64,000 nt of DNA from Staphylococcus succinus (GCF_029024945.1 NZ_CP118976.1:1240001-1304000), one strand, 5' to 3'. Numbered from the stretch's first letter, positions 54,184 to 63,871 are shown. Program-made: numbers and translations. Notes: a model not told the origin generated them from the sequence alone.

Positions 54184-55194
54184 ATGAGTATAAAAATAAT
54201 TAAACCAGGACTGTTTAGTACGGTGCAAGATAAGGGGAGAATTGGTTATCAAGATCAAGGTTTTTCCACTGCTGGTGCCTTAGATATTTATGCTTTCATG
54301 CTAGGCCAAACATTGATTGGTAATAAAGGGCCAGCGATAGAATGTACCGTTATAGGTCCTGTAATTCAATTTTTAGAAGAAAATACATTTGTTATCACTG
54401 GTGCAGACTTTAATTCCCAATTAAATGATTGCAACATACCTAGTCATACAGTGATAAAAGCAAGAAAAGGAGACGTCTTAACGTTAGGGTCTGCAATTGA
54501 AGGGGCTAGAGGTTATATTTTGTTCGGAAATCCAATAGATATACCTAAAGTAGCTAATAGTTATGCAACCCATGTGCGAAGTAAAATTGGTGGGTTTCAA
54601 GGTCGTAGTTTAAAACAAAATGATACTATTCATTGTATTTGTAACGAAAACTATGCAGTACATTTAGGATATAGCGCTCAACGGGATACAGATATTTTTA
54701 AACAACAAACAATTCATATTATTGAAGGTCCGCAGATTAATGCATTTACTCAAGATAAGATAGCTACTTTAACATCAACAGAATATAAGATTTCTGAAAA
54801 ATCAGATCGCATGGGTTTTCGTTTGCATGGTAAAACCATCCCTCCCCAAAATGGTGCAGATATCATTTCTGAACCTGTAGCTTTAGGGAGTATTCAAGTA
54901 CCTAACGATGGGAATCCTATTATTTTGCTGAATGATAAACAAACAGTAGGTGGATATACAAAAATTGCAACAGTTAGTGCTATCGATTTATCAATTTTGG
55001 CTCAAAAAAAACCAGGGGACGTAATTTATTTTGAATGGATTTCTGTAGAAGCAGCAACTCAAAAATTAAAACAAAAAGAAGTTGATTTCAAAACGCAACT
55101 TGAAAGAATTGAAACTATGCCAATTTATGATATATCACAACTAAGATCTACATCTATACGAATTAAAAAGTTATTAAAAGGGGAATCACAATGA
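54184..55194 (+). CDS. pxpC: 5-oxoprolinase subunit PxpC (KipA-like)
   Basis: The 336-residue AHS2-domain protein starts IKIIKPGLFSTVQDKGRIGYQD and has SDRMGFRLHG, IISEPVALGSIQVPNDG and GGYTKIATV. It pairs with PxpB; in urea carboxylase the same two domains form the carboxyltransferase. It starts 1 bp after pxpB and overlaps the biotin carrier gene by 4 bp. Confidence 0.92.
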   Translation: MSIKIIKPGLFSTVQDKGRIGYQDQGFSTAGALDIYAFMLGQTLIGNKGPAIECTVIGPVIQFLEENTFVITGADFNSQLNDCNIPSHTVIKARKGDVLTLGSAIEGARGYILFGNPIDIPKVANSYATHVRSKIGGFQGRSLKQNDTIHCICNENYAVHLGYSAQRDTDIFKQQTIHIIEGPQINAFTQDKIATLTSTEYKISEKSDRMGFRLHGKTIPPQNGADIISEPVALGSIQVPNDGNPIILLNDKQTVGGYTKIATVSAIDLSILAQKKPGDVIYFEWISVEAATQKLKQKEVDFKTQLERIETMPIYDISQLRSTSIRIKKLLKGESQ

Positions 55195-55622
55195 ACATTG
55201 AAAAAATAGAGCAATTAATAAATTTAGTGAAATCTAATAAGGTAAAGAAATTTAAGTATAAAGATCAGGATAGTGAAATAGAGCTTGATTTTTCTGAAAA
55301 TAATGAAAGTGGATGGGCAACTCAACAAAGCACTTTAGAAAGCCAATATAGTAATGACTCAAATCAAGTGCAAAGTGTAGAGCAATTCAAAGCAGTAAAA
55401 GCGCCTATGGTAGGAACATTCTTCCTGCAAGATGAAAAAGAACTGACCAATCCATTAATTAAAGTGGGAGATACAATCAAACAAGGGGATACAATTGGTT
55501 ATATTGAAGCGATGAAAGTCATGAATGAGGTTACGAGTGAAGTTGATGGTGTCATTGATGAAATCCTCGTTACACATGGTTCAAATGTAGAATATAATCA
55601 AACAATCGTCAAAGTAAAATAA
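55191..55622 (+). CDS. Biotin carboxyl carrier protein (pxp-operon type)
   Basis: The 143-residue protein has a short N-terminal helix region, a flexible Gln/Ser-rich linker (about 38-68) and a biotinyl domain with EAMKVMNEV, the biotinylated lysine being K109. It resembles AccB, but lies between oxoprolinase subunits rather than with fatty-acid genes. It is probably a second, dedicated carrier. No carboxyltransferase of the AccAD type is nearby. Confidence 0.9.
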   Translation: MNIEKIEQLINLVKSNKVKKFKYKDQDSEIELDFSENNESGWATQQSTLESQYSNDSNQVQSVEQFKAVKAPMVGTFFLQDEKELTNPLIKVGDTIKQGDTIGYIEAMKVMNEVTSEVDGVIDEILVTHGSNVEYNQTIVKVK

Positions 55623-55644
55623 GTTCAAAAAAGGGGTGTTTTTC

Positions 55645-57003
55645 TTGTATCGTGTGTTAATTGCAAACAGAGGTGAAATAGCTGTTCGTATTATTCGAGC
55701 ATGTAGAGAATTAGATATTAAAACAGTTGCTATTTATGCTTTAGGGGATGAAACTAGTTTACATGTAAGTTTAGCGGACCAAGCTATTTGTATAGGTGAT
55801 GTTAATCCATTAGACAGTTATTTAAATCAAGATCGAATTATCAGTGCTGCAAAAATTAGCGGAGCCAATGCTATACATCCAGGTTATGGATTTTTATCAG
55901 AGAGCGTATCTTTTGCTGAAAAAGTTGAAGAGAATGGCCTTTACTTTATTGGTCCCACTAAAAAAACAATGGAAATGATGGGAGATAAAATAACTGCCCG
56001 TCAAACAGTTGAGAAAGCAGGCGTTCCAATTATTCCTGGATCTACGGATGATATTAAATCATTAGATGAAGTGAAGACGATTGCTAAGGACATTGGTTTC
56101 CCACTTGTATTAAAAGCGGCAAGTGGTGGCGGTGGTAAAGGTATCAGAATTGTTAAAACAGAAGATATGTTGGAACAATCATATAAGGAAGCTAAGAGCG
56201 AAGGTAAAAAATACTTTGATGATGATCGAATTTATGTGGAAGCTTTTATACCAGTTGCCAAACACGTAGAAGTACAAGTCATGGGTGATGGTAGTAACGC
56301 ATACATACACTTAGGCGAAAGAGATTGTTCAGTGCAGAGAAAGAATCAAAAATTAATCGAAGAATCGCCTTGTGCAGCGATATCTGAAGAAACGAGAGCA
56401 GCTATGTGTAATGATGCTGTCAAAGTTGCAAAAGCATCAAATTATAGAAGTGCTGGAACTATAGAATTTCTAGTAACAAAAGAAGCTTATTTTTTCATTG
56501 AAATGAATGCACGTATTCAAGTAGAGCATACTGTGACAGAGATGAGAGCAAATAGAGACTTGTTGCAGGCACAATTATACCTTTTACAACATGGCACATT
56601 ACCATTCACACAAGAGGATGTGCAGTTTGATGGACATGTTATTGAAGCAAGAATTAATGCCGAAAATCCAGAACGTAAATTCCAACCTTCTCCAGGCACA
56701 GTGAAACAGTTACATTTACCTCAAGGGTTTAATGTGCGTGTGGATAGTTTGCTCTATCAAGGTTACACTGTATCACCTCATTATGATTCGCTTGTAGCCA
56801 AAGTGATTGTAAAAGCACCGAATCGTGAATTAGCCATAAAGAAATTAAAAGTTACATTGGATGAAATGGTGATAGATGGATTTACAACGACTGCCGACTT
56901 TCTGTATGCAGTATTATCTTATCCGTTATATGCAGATGGGGACGCTAAAGATGTAGATATTAAATTTTTGGATAGACATCAAATTATCAAGGGGGTATCA
57001 TAA
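55645..57003 (+). CDS. Biotin carboxylase subunit (AccC-like, pxp-operon type)
   Basis: The 452-residue ATP-grasp enzyme has YRVLIANRGEIAVRII, the glycine-rich loop KAASGGGGKGIRIV, and EMNARIQVEHTVTEM. It carboxylates biotin on the carrier encoded just upstream. TTG at 55645 follows AAGGGG. Its stop overlaps pxpA by one base. This is likely separate from the fatty-acid accBC pair, which is not in the window. Confidence 0.92.
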   Translation: MYRVLIANRGEIAVRIIRACRELDIKTVAIYALGDETSLHVSLADQAICIGDVNPLDSYLNQDRIISAAKISGANAIHPGYGFLSESVSFAEKVEENGLYFIGPTKKTMEMMGDKITARQTVEKAGVPIIPGSTDDIKSLDEVKTIAKDIGFPLVLKAASGGGGKGIRIVKTEDMLEQSYKEAKSEGKKYFDDDRIYVEAFIPVAKHVEVQVMGDGSNAYIHLGERDCSVQRKNQKLIEESPCAAISEETRAAMCNDAVKVAKASNYRSAGTIEFLVTKEAYFFIEMNARIQVEHTVTEMRANRDLLQAQLYLLQHGTLPFTQEDVQFDGHVIEARINAENPERKFQPSPGTVKQLHLPQGFNVRVDSLLYQGYTVSPHYDSLVAKVIVKAPNRELAIKKLKVTLDEMVIDGFTTTADFLYAVLSYPLYADGDAKDVDIKFLDRHQIIKGVS

Positions 57004-57761
57004 TGAAAGTTGATTTAAATTGTGATTTAGGTGAGGCATTCGGTAATTATTCATTTGGCGGGGACGAACAAATTATTCCGCTTATTACTTCTGCAAATGT
57101 TGCATGTGGTTTTCATGCTGGTGATCAGCATGTTATGAATCAAACGATTAAACGCGCAAATGAACATAATATAGGTATTGGCGCACATCCAGGGTTACCG
57201 GACCTTCAAGGGTTTGGACGACGGAATATGGACTTATCGCCTGATGAAATCTATGATACTGTCATTTATCAACTTGGTGCATTAAGTGGTTTTTGTAAAA
57301 TTCATAATGTTAAAATTAATCATGTGAAACCACATGGCGCTCTTTATCAAATGGGAGCCAGAGATAAAGATATTGCGCATGCGATTGCTCAAGCAGTATA
57401 TGATTTTGATGAATCACTATACTATGTAGGTCTCTCTAATACTTTGTTAATTTCAGAAGCCCAAAAAATTGGTCTCAAAACAGCTTCTGAAGTATTCGCA
57501 GATAGAAGATATGAAGACGATGGCCAACTTGTCAGCCGTAAAGCGGATGATGCATTAATCACTGATACTAACGAAGCAATAGCACAAGTGGTTAAAATGG
57601 TTAAGTCGAAAAGCGTAATCACAAAAAATAATCGAGAAATAGACATAGAAGCAGATACAATTTGTGTACATGGTGATGGTGCACATGCACTTGAATTTGT
57701 ATCTGAAATCAAGGAAAGATTATCGAAAGAAGGCGTTTCTATAACGAAATTAGGGGGATAA
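57003..57761 (+). CDS. pxpA: 5-oxoprolinase subunit PxpA (LamB/YcsF family)
   Basis: The 252-residue protein has the family start DLNCDLGEAFGNY, ACGFHAGD, IGAHPGLPDLQGFGRR and VKPHGALYQ. LamB/YcsF proteins complete 5-oxoprolinase with PxpBC; relatives act on lactams. It is translationally coupled to the biotin carboxylase gene. Confidence 0.93.
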   Translation: MKVDLNCDLGEAFGNYSFGGDEQIIPLITSANVACGFHAGDQHVMNQTIKRANEHNIGIGAHPGLPDLQGFGRRNMDLSPDEIYDTVIYQLGALSGFCKIHNVKINHVKPHGALYQMGARDKDIAHAIAQAVYDFDESLYYVGLSNTLLISEAQKIGLKTASEVFADRRYEDDGQLVSRKADDALITDTNEAIAQVVKMVKSKSVITKNNREIDIEADTICVHGDGAHALEFVSEIKERLSKEGVSITKLGG

Positions 57762-57768
57762 ATTATTT

Positions 57769-59001
57769 ATGGGGAAAAAGTTGAAAGCTCAAGGTAAAGA
57801 TTTTGAGTTTACAAAAGAACATAAAAGACTACTATTAGGATCAGTATTTTTAATGGCAACATCAGCGATAGGGCCAGCATTCTTAACGCAAACAGCGGTT
57901 TTTACGGCTCAGTTTACTTCGAGTTTTGCGTTTGCTATTTTATTATCTATTCTTATAGATATCGGAGCACAAATAAATATTTGGAGAGTATTAGTTGTTA
58001 CAGGTAAACGTGGCCAAGAAGTAGCTAACGAAATTGTTAGTGGTCTTGGTACTTTTATTTCAATATTAATCGCTATTGGCGGTTTAGCATTTAACATAGG
58101 TAATATTGCAGGTGCAGGATTAGGTTTAAATGCAATTTTTGGTTTAGATGTTAAAGTGGGCGCTGCGATTACCGCGATTTTATCAATAGGTATATTTATA
58201 AGTAAAAGTGGTCAAAAGATTATGGATGTAGTCACAATGTCTCTAGGGATATTGATGATTGTCGTGGTAGCATTTGTTATGTTTAAAGCGAATCCCCCTT
58301 ATGCAGAAGCAGCCAAACATCTAGTTATGCCTGAACAACCCCTCGCACTTGTATTGCCAATTATTACATTGGTTGGAGGGACAGTCGGTGGTTATATTAC
58401 ATTTGCAGGTGCACATAGAATACTAGATTCTGGAATTAAAGGTAAAGAATATTTGCCGTTTGTAAATAAAGCTGCAGTTTCTGGAATTTTAACTACAGGT
58501 GTATTGAGAACCTTATTGTTTTTAGCAGTACTTGGTGTAGTTGTGACGGGTGTTTCATTAAGTTCAGAAAATCCACCTGCGTCAGTGTTTGAACATGTTT
58601 TAGGCCCAGTCGGTAGAAACATATTCGGTATAGTACTTTTTGCTGCAGCAATGTCTTCAGTGATAGGATCTGCATACACAAGTGCAACGTTTTTAAAGAC
58701 ACTGCATAAATCTGTATATGATAAAACGAATATCATTGTCATAACATTTATCGTTATTTCTACATTAGTATTTTTATCACTAGGCAAACCAGTTACATTG
58801 CTTATTGTTGCAGGTGCGCTTAATGGTTTGATTTTGCCGATTACTTTAGGAACAGTATTAGTAGCGAGTAAACGGAAATCTATAGTTGGCGATTATCGCC
58901 ACCCGACTTGGATGTTGATTTTTGGAATTGTTGCAGTTGTGGTTACACTCGTTACAGGCATTTTTTCACTTCAAGGTTTAACAGAATTATGGGGTAGTTA
59001 A
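57769..59001 (+). CDS. NRAMP-fold membrane transporter (YcsG-like)
   Basis: The 410-residue protein has about 11 membrane helices. Helix 1 reads SAIGPAFLTQTAVFT where true Nramp metal transporters have DPGN, and the MPH motif of helix 6 is missing from GGTVGGYITFAGAHRI. The metal-binding site is therefore lost. YcsG-type proteins occur beside pxp genes, so import of 5-oxoproline or a related compound is a reasonable guess, not shown. It is the last gene of the operon. Confidence 0.85.
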   Translation: MGKKLKAQGKDFEFTKEHKRLLLGSVFLMATSAIGPAFLTQTAVFTAQFTSSFAFAILLSILIDIGAQINIWRVLVVTGKRGQEVANEIVSGLGTFISILIAIGGLAFNIGNIAGAGLGLNAIFGLDVKVGAAITAILSIGIFISKSGQKIMDVVTMSLGILMIVVVAFVMFKANPPYAEAAKHLVMPEQPLALVLPIITLVGGTVGGYITFAGAHRILDSGIKGKEYLPFVNKAAVSGILTTGVLRTLLFLAVLGVVVTGVSLSSENPPASVFEHVLGPVGRNIFGIVLFAAAMSSVIGSAYTSATFLKTLHKSVYDKTNIIVITFIVISTLVFLSLGKPVTLLIVAGALNGLILPITLGTVLVASKRKSIVGDYRHPTWMLIFGIVAVVVTLVTGIFSLQGLTELWGS

Positions 59002-59019
59002 ATACTTATTTCTAAAATG

Positions 59020-59063
59020 ACTCTAAATGGTACAGCCAAATCTGTATTATTTAGAGTTTTTGA
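59020..59063 (+). terminator. Terminator of the pxp/biotin operon
   Basis: A 16-bp stem with two wobbles (59020-59035 with 59042-59057) is followed by a T run. Confidence 0.88.
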
Positions 59064-59272
59064 TTTTATGTATACAATTTATGAAATTAAGTAAGAGTCT
59101 ATGTAACAATTTATCCTAAGTAGAGCGGTTACAATAAGTAGTTATTGAGGTAGTATATATGCTAGCTAATGAATGCATAGAATTTAATATAAATATTGTA
59201 ACAATGATCGAGGTATCAATATAAATGTGGTAGAATAGCAAAGGCTAGGATTTTAAGATGAGGTGAATTATA

Positions 59273-59959
59273 ATGATAGGTATTATAGGTGCTATGGAAG
59301 AAGAGGTAGCAATCTTAAAAGATAAACTTATAGAATTAGAAGAAATCAATATTGCGCATGTGATATTTTATAAAGGGAAATTACAAGGTAAAGAAGTAGT
59401 ACTCACACAAAGTGGTATAGGTAAAGTGAATGTAGCAATTTCTACTACATTACTAATTGAAAAATTCAAACCAGAATTAGTTATTAACACTGGATCAGCT
59501 GGCGCATTAGATACATCGTTAAATGTTGGTGATATTGTAGTGAGCGATATGGTATCTTATCATGATGCAGATGCAAGAGCGTTTGGATATCAATTAGGAC
59601 AAATCCCACAAATGCCGGCTCAATTTACTGCGGATAAGCAACTTTATGATAAGGCTATAATTGCAATTAATGAACAAAATCTTGTTGCTAAAACTGGTTT
59701 GATTGTAAGTGGTGATAGTTTTATTGGAACAAGTGAACAAAGACTACAAATAAAAACAAATTTCCCACAAGCAATGGCAGCAGAAATGGAAGCCACTGCA
59801 ATTGCACAAACGTGTTATCAATTTAATTTGCCATTTATTATCACTCGTGCGATTTCTGATTTGGCTGATGGCGATGCAGGTATTACTTTTGAAGCATTTT
59901 TAGAAAAAGCAGCTATTTCTTCTAGTAAAATTGTAGAAAGCTTAATTAAATCTATATAA
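59273..59959 (+). CDS. mtnN: 5'-methylthioadenosine/S-adenosylhomocysteine nucleosidase
   Basis: The 228-residue enzyme has IIGAMEEEVAIL, NTGSAGALDTSLNVGD, AAEMEATAIAQTC and RAISDLADGDAG, giving the purine and ribose sites. It recycles methylthioadenosine and S-adenosylhomocysteine and also feeds autoinducer-2 precursor. It starts the yqeGH-aroE run. Confidence 0.96.
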   Translation: MIGIIGAMEEEVAILKDKLIELEEINIAHVIFYKGKLQGKEVVLTQSGIGKVNVAISTTLLIEKFKPELVINTGSAGALDTSLNVGDIVVSDMVSYHDADARAFGYQLGQIPQMPAQFTADKQLYDKAIIAINEQNLVAKTGLIVSGDSFIGTSEQRLQIKTNFPQAMAAEMEATAIAQTCYQFNLPFIITRAISDLADGDAGITFEAFLEKAAISSSKIVESLIKSI

Positions 59960-59976
59960 AAAGGTGAAAATAAATA

Positions 59977-60504
59977 ATGGGTATGATAAAGAATTATTTT
60001 ATGCCAAATGAATATGTACAATCGATTTTTCAAATCGATTTTCAAAAACTTTCAGCATCAGGTGTAAAAGGTATTGTTACTGACTTAGATAATACGTTAG
60101 TAGGTTGGGATGAAGCCGCACCAACAGAAGCGGTTAAAAATTGGTTTGATAAAGCTAGAGCATTGGGCATTACTGTAACAATAGTCTCTAATAATAACGA
60201 AAAACGCGTAGGTAGTTTTTCGAAGTCATTAAATGTTGATTATATTTTCAAAGCTAAAAAACCACGTGGACGTGCATTTGACCGAGCTGCAAAATCAATG
60301 CAATTAGACCCTTCTGAAATAGTGGTTATTGGCGATCAAATGCTGACAGATGTTTTTGGTGGAAATAGACGTGGCTTGTTTACAATAATGGTAGTGCCAG
60401 TCAAACAAACAGATGGTTTTATTACTAAATTCAATAGAATGATTGAACGAAGATTATTACAGCATTTTCGTAAAAAAGGATATATCACATGGGAGGAAAA
60501 TTGA
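59977..60504 (+). CDS. YqeG family HAD phosphatase
   Basis: The 175-residue HAD protein has motif I VTDLDNTLVGWDE, motif II VSNNNE and motif III VIGDQMLTDVFGGN. The substrate is not known; relatives include phosphatidylglycerophosphate phosphatases. It overlaps in arrangement with yqeH, whose start follows directly. Confidence 0.9.
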   Translation: MGMIKNYFMPNEYVQSIFQIDFQKLSASGVKGIVTDLDNTLVGWDEAAPTEAVKNWFDKARALGITVTIVSNNNEKRVGSFSKSLNVDYIFKAKKPRGRAFDRAAKSMQLDPSEIVVIGDQMLTDVFGGNRRGLFTIMVVPVKQTDGFITKFNRMIERRLLQHFRKKGYITWEEN

Positions 60505-61611
60505 TTGAATGAAACTGAAATTTTAAAATGTATAGGATGCGGCGCGCCATTGCAAGCCGAAGATCCAGATGCACCAGGATATGTACCTGAGCATAATTTA
60601 TATCGAGAAGATGTAATATGTAAAAGATGTTTTAGGTTGAAAAATTATAATGAAGTACAGGATGTAGGTTTAGAGAGTGAGGACTTTTTAAATTTATTGA
60701 ATGGTTTAGCAGAAAAAAATGGCATTATTGTTAATGTTGTAGATGTATTTGATTTTGAGGGTTCTTTTATCAATGCGATTAAAAGAATTGTTGGAAACAA
60801 AAAGATTATACTTGTGGGTAATAAAATGGATTTATTACCTAAACAAATTAATAAACGTCGCGTTAAAGAATGGCTTAAGAAAACGGCACGTAAATATGGC
60901 TTAGAAGCTGAAGATGTGGTATTGATTTCTGCTGAAAAGAATGAAGGTATTGAAGATTTATTAACTTCCATTAATACACTTCGTAATCATGAAGATGTTT
61001 ATATTGTTGGTACTACAAATGTTGGGAAATCTACACTAATCAATAAATTGATTGAACGCAGTGTGGGAGAGAAAGATGTCGTTACAACTTCAAGATTCCC
61101 GGGTACTACTTTAGATATGATAGATATTCCATTGGACGAAAAAACATTTATGTATGATACGCCAGGTGTTATACAAGCGCATCAAATGACACATTTCGTT
61201 ACCGAAAATGAACTTAAAACCATTATGCCTAAAAAGGAAATTAAACAACGCATATACCAATTAAATGAAGGACAAACTTTATTTTTTGGTGGTTTAGCGC
61301 GTATAGATTATGTAAGTGGCGGCAGAAGACCATTAGTATGTTATTTTTCAAATGAGCTTAATATCCATAGAACTAAAACAGAAAATGCTAATGAGTTATG
61401 GCGTAATCAACTCGGTTCATTGCTAGCACCACCTAATAACCCTGAAAATTTTGATTTACAAGATATTAAAGCAGTTAGGTTAGAAACTGGTAAGGAAAAA
61501 CGAGATGTTATGATTTCTGGATTAGGATTTATTACAATCGACGAAGGTGCTAAAGTGATAGTACGTGTTCCTAAAAATGTCGATGTTGTTTTAAGAAATT
61601 CAATAATGTAA
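60505..61611 (+). CDS. yqeH: Ribosome biogenesis GTPase YqeH
   Basis: The 368-residue circularly permuted GTPase has an N-terminal zinc finger (CIGCGAPLQ, CKRCFRL), then G4 NKMDLLP before G1 GTTNVGKST and G3 DTPG. YqeH is needed for 30S assembly. TTG start at 60505 lies right after the yqeG stop with GGGAGG upstream. Confidence 0.95.
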   Translation: MNETEILKCIGCGAPLQAEDPDAPGYVPEHNLYREDVICKRCFRLKNYNEVQDVGLESEDFLNLLNGLAEKNGIIVNVVDVFDFEGSFINAIKRIVGNKKIILVGNKMDLLPKQINKRRVKEWLKKTARKYGLEAEDVVLISAEKNEGIEDLLTSINTLRNHEDVYIVGTTNVGKSTLINKLIERSVGEKDVVTTSRFPGTTLDMIDIPLDEKTFMYDTPGVIQAHQMTHFVTENELKTIMPKKEIKQRIYQLNEGQTLFFGGLARIDYVSGGRRPLVCYFSNELNIHRTKTENANELWRNQLGSLLAPPNNPENFDLQDIKAVRLETGKEKRDVMISGLGFITIDEGAKVIVRVPKNVDVVLRNSIM

Positions 61612-61623
61612 GGTGGATTTAAT

Positions 61624-62421
61624 ATGAAGTATGCAGTAATAGGTAACCCTATTGATCATTCATTATCACCAGTTATGCATAATGCAAATTTTGAAGCGAT
61701 AAATGATAATTCAACATACGAAGCAATTAATATCTCGGAAAAGCAATTCCATCTTATAAAAGAGATTATTAATGAAAAGTCCTTATCTGGATTTAATGTT
61801 ACGATACCGCATAAAGAGCGTATTATACCGTATTTAGATGATATAGATGATCAAGCCAAAACGGTAGGTGCGGTCAATACTGTAAAAATCGAAAATGGTA
61901 AATGGATTGGTTATAATACAGATGGTATTGGATATGTAACTGGTCTTAAACAAGTTTATCCAGATTTGAAAAGTGCACATATTTTAATTATAGGCGCTGG
62001 TGGAGCAAGTAAAGGTATAGCTAGTGAACTTGCGAAATATGTACAACCGACTTTAACTGTCGCAAATAGATCTCTAGATAGATTTGAGCATTGGAATTTA
62101 GAAGTAAATAAAATAAGTTTAAAAGAAGCGGAAGCTGCGCTTTCGGAATTTGATATTGTAATCAATACTACACCAGCTGGTATGAAAGATAATAAAGACG
62201 TCGTTATCAGTCTAGATCAATTATCAGCACATACTTTGGTTAGTGATATCGTGTATATTCCTTTTAAAACACCTATTTTGAAAGTTGCTGAGGCCAAAGG
62301 AAACCCCGTACACAATGGGTTGGATATGTTTGTATATCAAGGCGCTGAGAGTTTTAAAATATGGACAGGAAAAACACCGCAAATTCAAGTCATGAAAGAT
62401 GCTGTTTTAAAACGCTTATAA
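61624..62421 (+). CDS. aroE: Shikimate dehydrogenase
   Basis: The 265-residue NADP enzyme has GNPIDHSLSPVMHN, FNVTIPHKE with the catalytic Lys, NTDGIGY and the nucleotide loop IIGAGGASKGI. It makes shikimate in aromatic synthesis. It lies between yqeH and yhbY, the conserved Firmicute order. Confidence 0.96.
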   Translation: MKYAVIGNPIDHSLSPVMHNANFEAINDNSTYEAINISEKQFHLIKEIINEKSLSGFNVTIPHKERIIPYLDDIDDQAKTVGAVNTVKIENGKWIGYNTDGIGYVTGLKQVYPDLKSAHILIIGAGGASKGIASELAKYVQPTLTVANRSLDRFEHWNLEVNKISLKEAEAALSEFDIVINTTPAGMKDNKDVVISLDQLSAHTLVSDIVYIPFKTPILKVAEAKGNPVHNGLDMFVYQGAESFKIWTGKTPQIQVMKDAVLKRL

Positions 62422-62434
62422 AAGGAGAAAAAAT

Positions 62435-62725
62435 ATGTTAACAGGTAAACAAAAAAGGTTTTTACGTAGTAAGGCACATAATGTAGATCCAGTTTTTCAA
62501 ATAGGAAAATCAGGCATTAGTGATAATATGGTGACTCAAATTAAAGATACATTAGAAAATAGAGAATTAATAAAAATACATGTATTGCAAAATAACTCTG
62601 AGGATAAAAATGATTTAGCCCAAAGTTTAAGTGATGCAACACGCAGTGATATCGTTCAAGTTATCGGGTCAATGATTGTATTGTATAAAGAATCACAAGA
62701 CAACAAACACATTCAATTACCATAA
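62435..62725 (+). CDS. yhbY: CRM-domain ribosome assembly protein YhbY
   Basis: The 96-residue RNA-binding protein has the CRM pattern LTGKQKRFLRSKAHN, GKSGIS and the basic KIHVLQNNSED. It associates with pre-50S particles. It overlaps nadD by one base. Confidence 0.92.
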   Translation: MLTGKQKRFLRSKAHNVDPVFQIGKSGISDNMVTQIKDTLENRELIKIHVLQNNSEDKNDLAQSLSDATRSDIVQVIGSMIVLYKESQDNKHIQLP

Positions 62726-63297
62726 TGGTTAAATCAATTGTGTTATATGGTGGACAATTCAACCCGATTCATACTGCTCATATGGCTGTAGCAAGTGAGG
62801 TTCATCATAGAGTAAACCCAGATAAATTTTATTTTATACCAAGCTTTATGTCACCATTAAAAGTACATAAAGAATACTTGAATGCTTCTGATAGAGTGAA
62901 AATGATACAATGTGCTATTGGTGAGCTTGGGTTTGGCGAAATTTATCTTGATGAGATTGAACGAGAAGGACAAAGTTATACTTATGATACAGTGATGCAT
63001 GTTTTAAAGGATTACCCTCAAGCTAAAATATATTTTGTTATTGGTACAGACCAGTACAATCAACTTGATAAGTGGTATAAGATTAATGAATTGAAAGCTA
63101 AGATTACTTTTATCATTGTTAATAGAGATCAATCGACACAAGAAGTCGATCACGACATGTTAGCAGTTAATATTCCACGTATTGATATTAGTTCAACATT
63201 AATTAGAGACAGAGTTAGAAATAAAGAAAACATACAGGTGCTAGTTCCTCAAAGTGTTGAACGTTATATCAGAGAGGAAGGATTATATGAAAATTGA
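62725..63297 (+). CDS. nadD: Nicotinate-nucleotide adenylyltransferase
   Basis: The 190-residue enzyme has YGGQFNPIHTAHM (HIGH-like nucleotidyltransferase motif) and the C-terminal ISSTLIRDRVR. It forms NaAD in NAD synthesis. It overlaps yqeK by 11 bp. Confidence 0.96.
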   Translation: MVKSIVLYGGQFNPIHTAHMAVASEVHHRVNPDKFYFIPSFMSPLKVHKEYLNASDRVKMIQCAIGELGFGEIYLDEIEREGQSYTYDTVMHVLKDYPQAKIYFVIGTDQYNQLDKWYKINELKAKITFIIVNRDQSTQEVDHDMLAVNIPRIDISSTLIRDRVRNKENIQVLVPQSVERYIREEGLYEN

Positions 63298-63871
63298 TCA
63301 AGCAATAGATTTAGTTAAAGAAAAATTACCTGAAAAACGCTTTAATCATTCGCTAAGAGTGGCTGAAACTGCAGTGAAGTTGGCAGATATCTATGATGGC
63401 GATAAAGATAAAGTTGAACTTGCAGGTATACTTCATGATTATTCTAAATATGACGACTTAGGTTCTATGTATCAAATTGTTCAACAGCACAATTTAGATA
63501 GTAATTTATTAAGTTATGGATCAGAAATATTACATGGGCCTGTGTGCGCTATAATTATGGAAGAACAGTATGGTATTGAAGATGAGGAAATATTACTTGC
63601 TATAAAAAACCATACCACTGGCAGGGCGCAAATGACTCCAACTGAGAAACTTGTGTTTGTTGCCGATTATATTGAGCCAGGTCGTCAGACCCCAGGCGTT
63701 GAAGAAATTAGAGATTTAGCATACAATCAAGGTAGTTTAGATATTGCAATTTATGAAATTTCTAAGCGCACAGTTTTGCATTTAATTAGTAAAGATATTA
63801 ATGTTTATGACGCGACGATTGCATGCTTGAATTATTACAATTATAGTGACGAAAGAGTAAAGGATGATTAA
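63287..63871 (+). CDS. yqeK: HD-domain Ap4A hydrolase YqeK
   Basis: The 194-residue HD protein has FNHSLRVAETAV, ILHDYSKYD and AIKNHTTG metal-binding motifs. YqeK hydrolyses diadenosine tetraphosphate to ADP and is linked to NAD metabolism. ATG at 63287 follows GAGGAAGG; an upstream in-frame start at 63254 would overlap nadD more deeply. rsfS starts one base after its stop. Confidence 0.93.
   Translation: MKIDQAIDLVKEKLPEKRFNHSLRVAETAVKLADIYDGDKDKVELAGILHDYSKYDDLGSMYQIVQQHNLDSNLLSYGSEILHGPVCAIIMEEQYGIEDEEILLAIKNHTTGRAQMTPTEKLVFVADYIEPGRQTPGVEEIRDLAYNQGSLDIAIYEISKRTVLHLISKDINVYDATIACLNYYNYSDERVKDD

Noticed and set aside
58392..58787. Minus-strand frame of 131 codons inside the NRAMP-fold gene
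   Set aside because: Antisense shadow; the + strand frame is a clear membrane protein in an operon.
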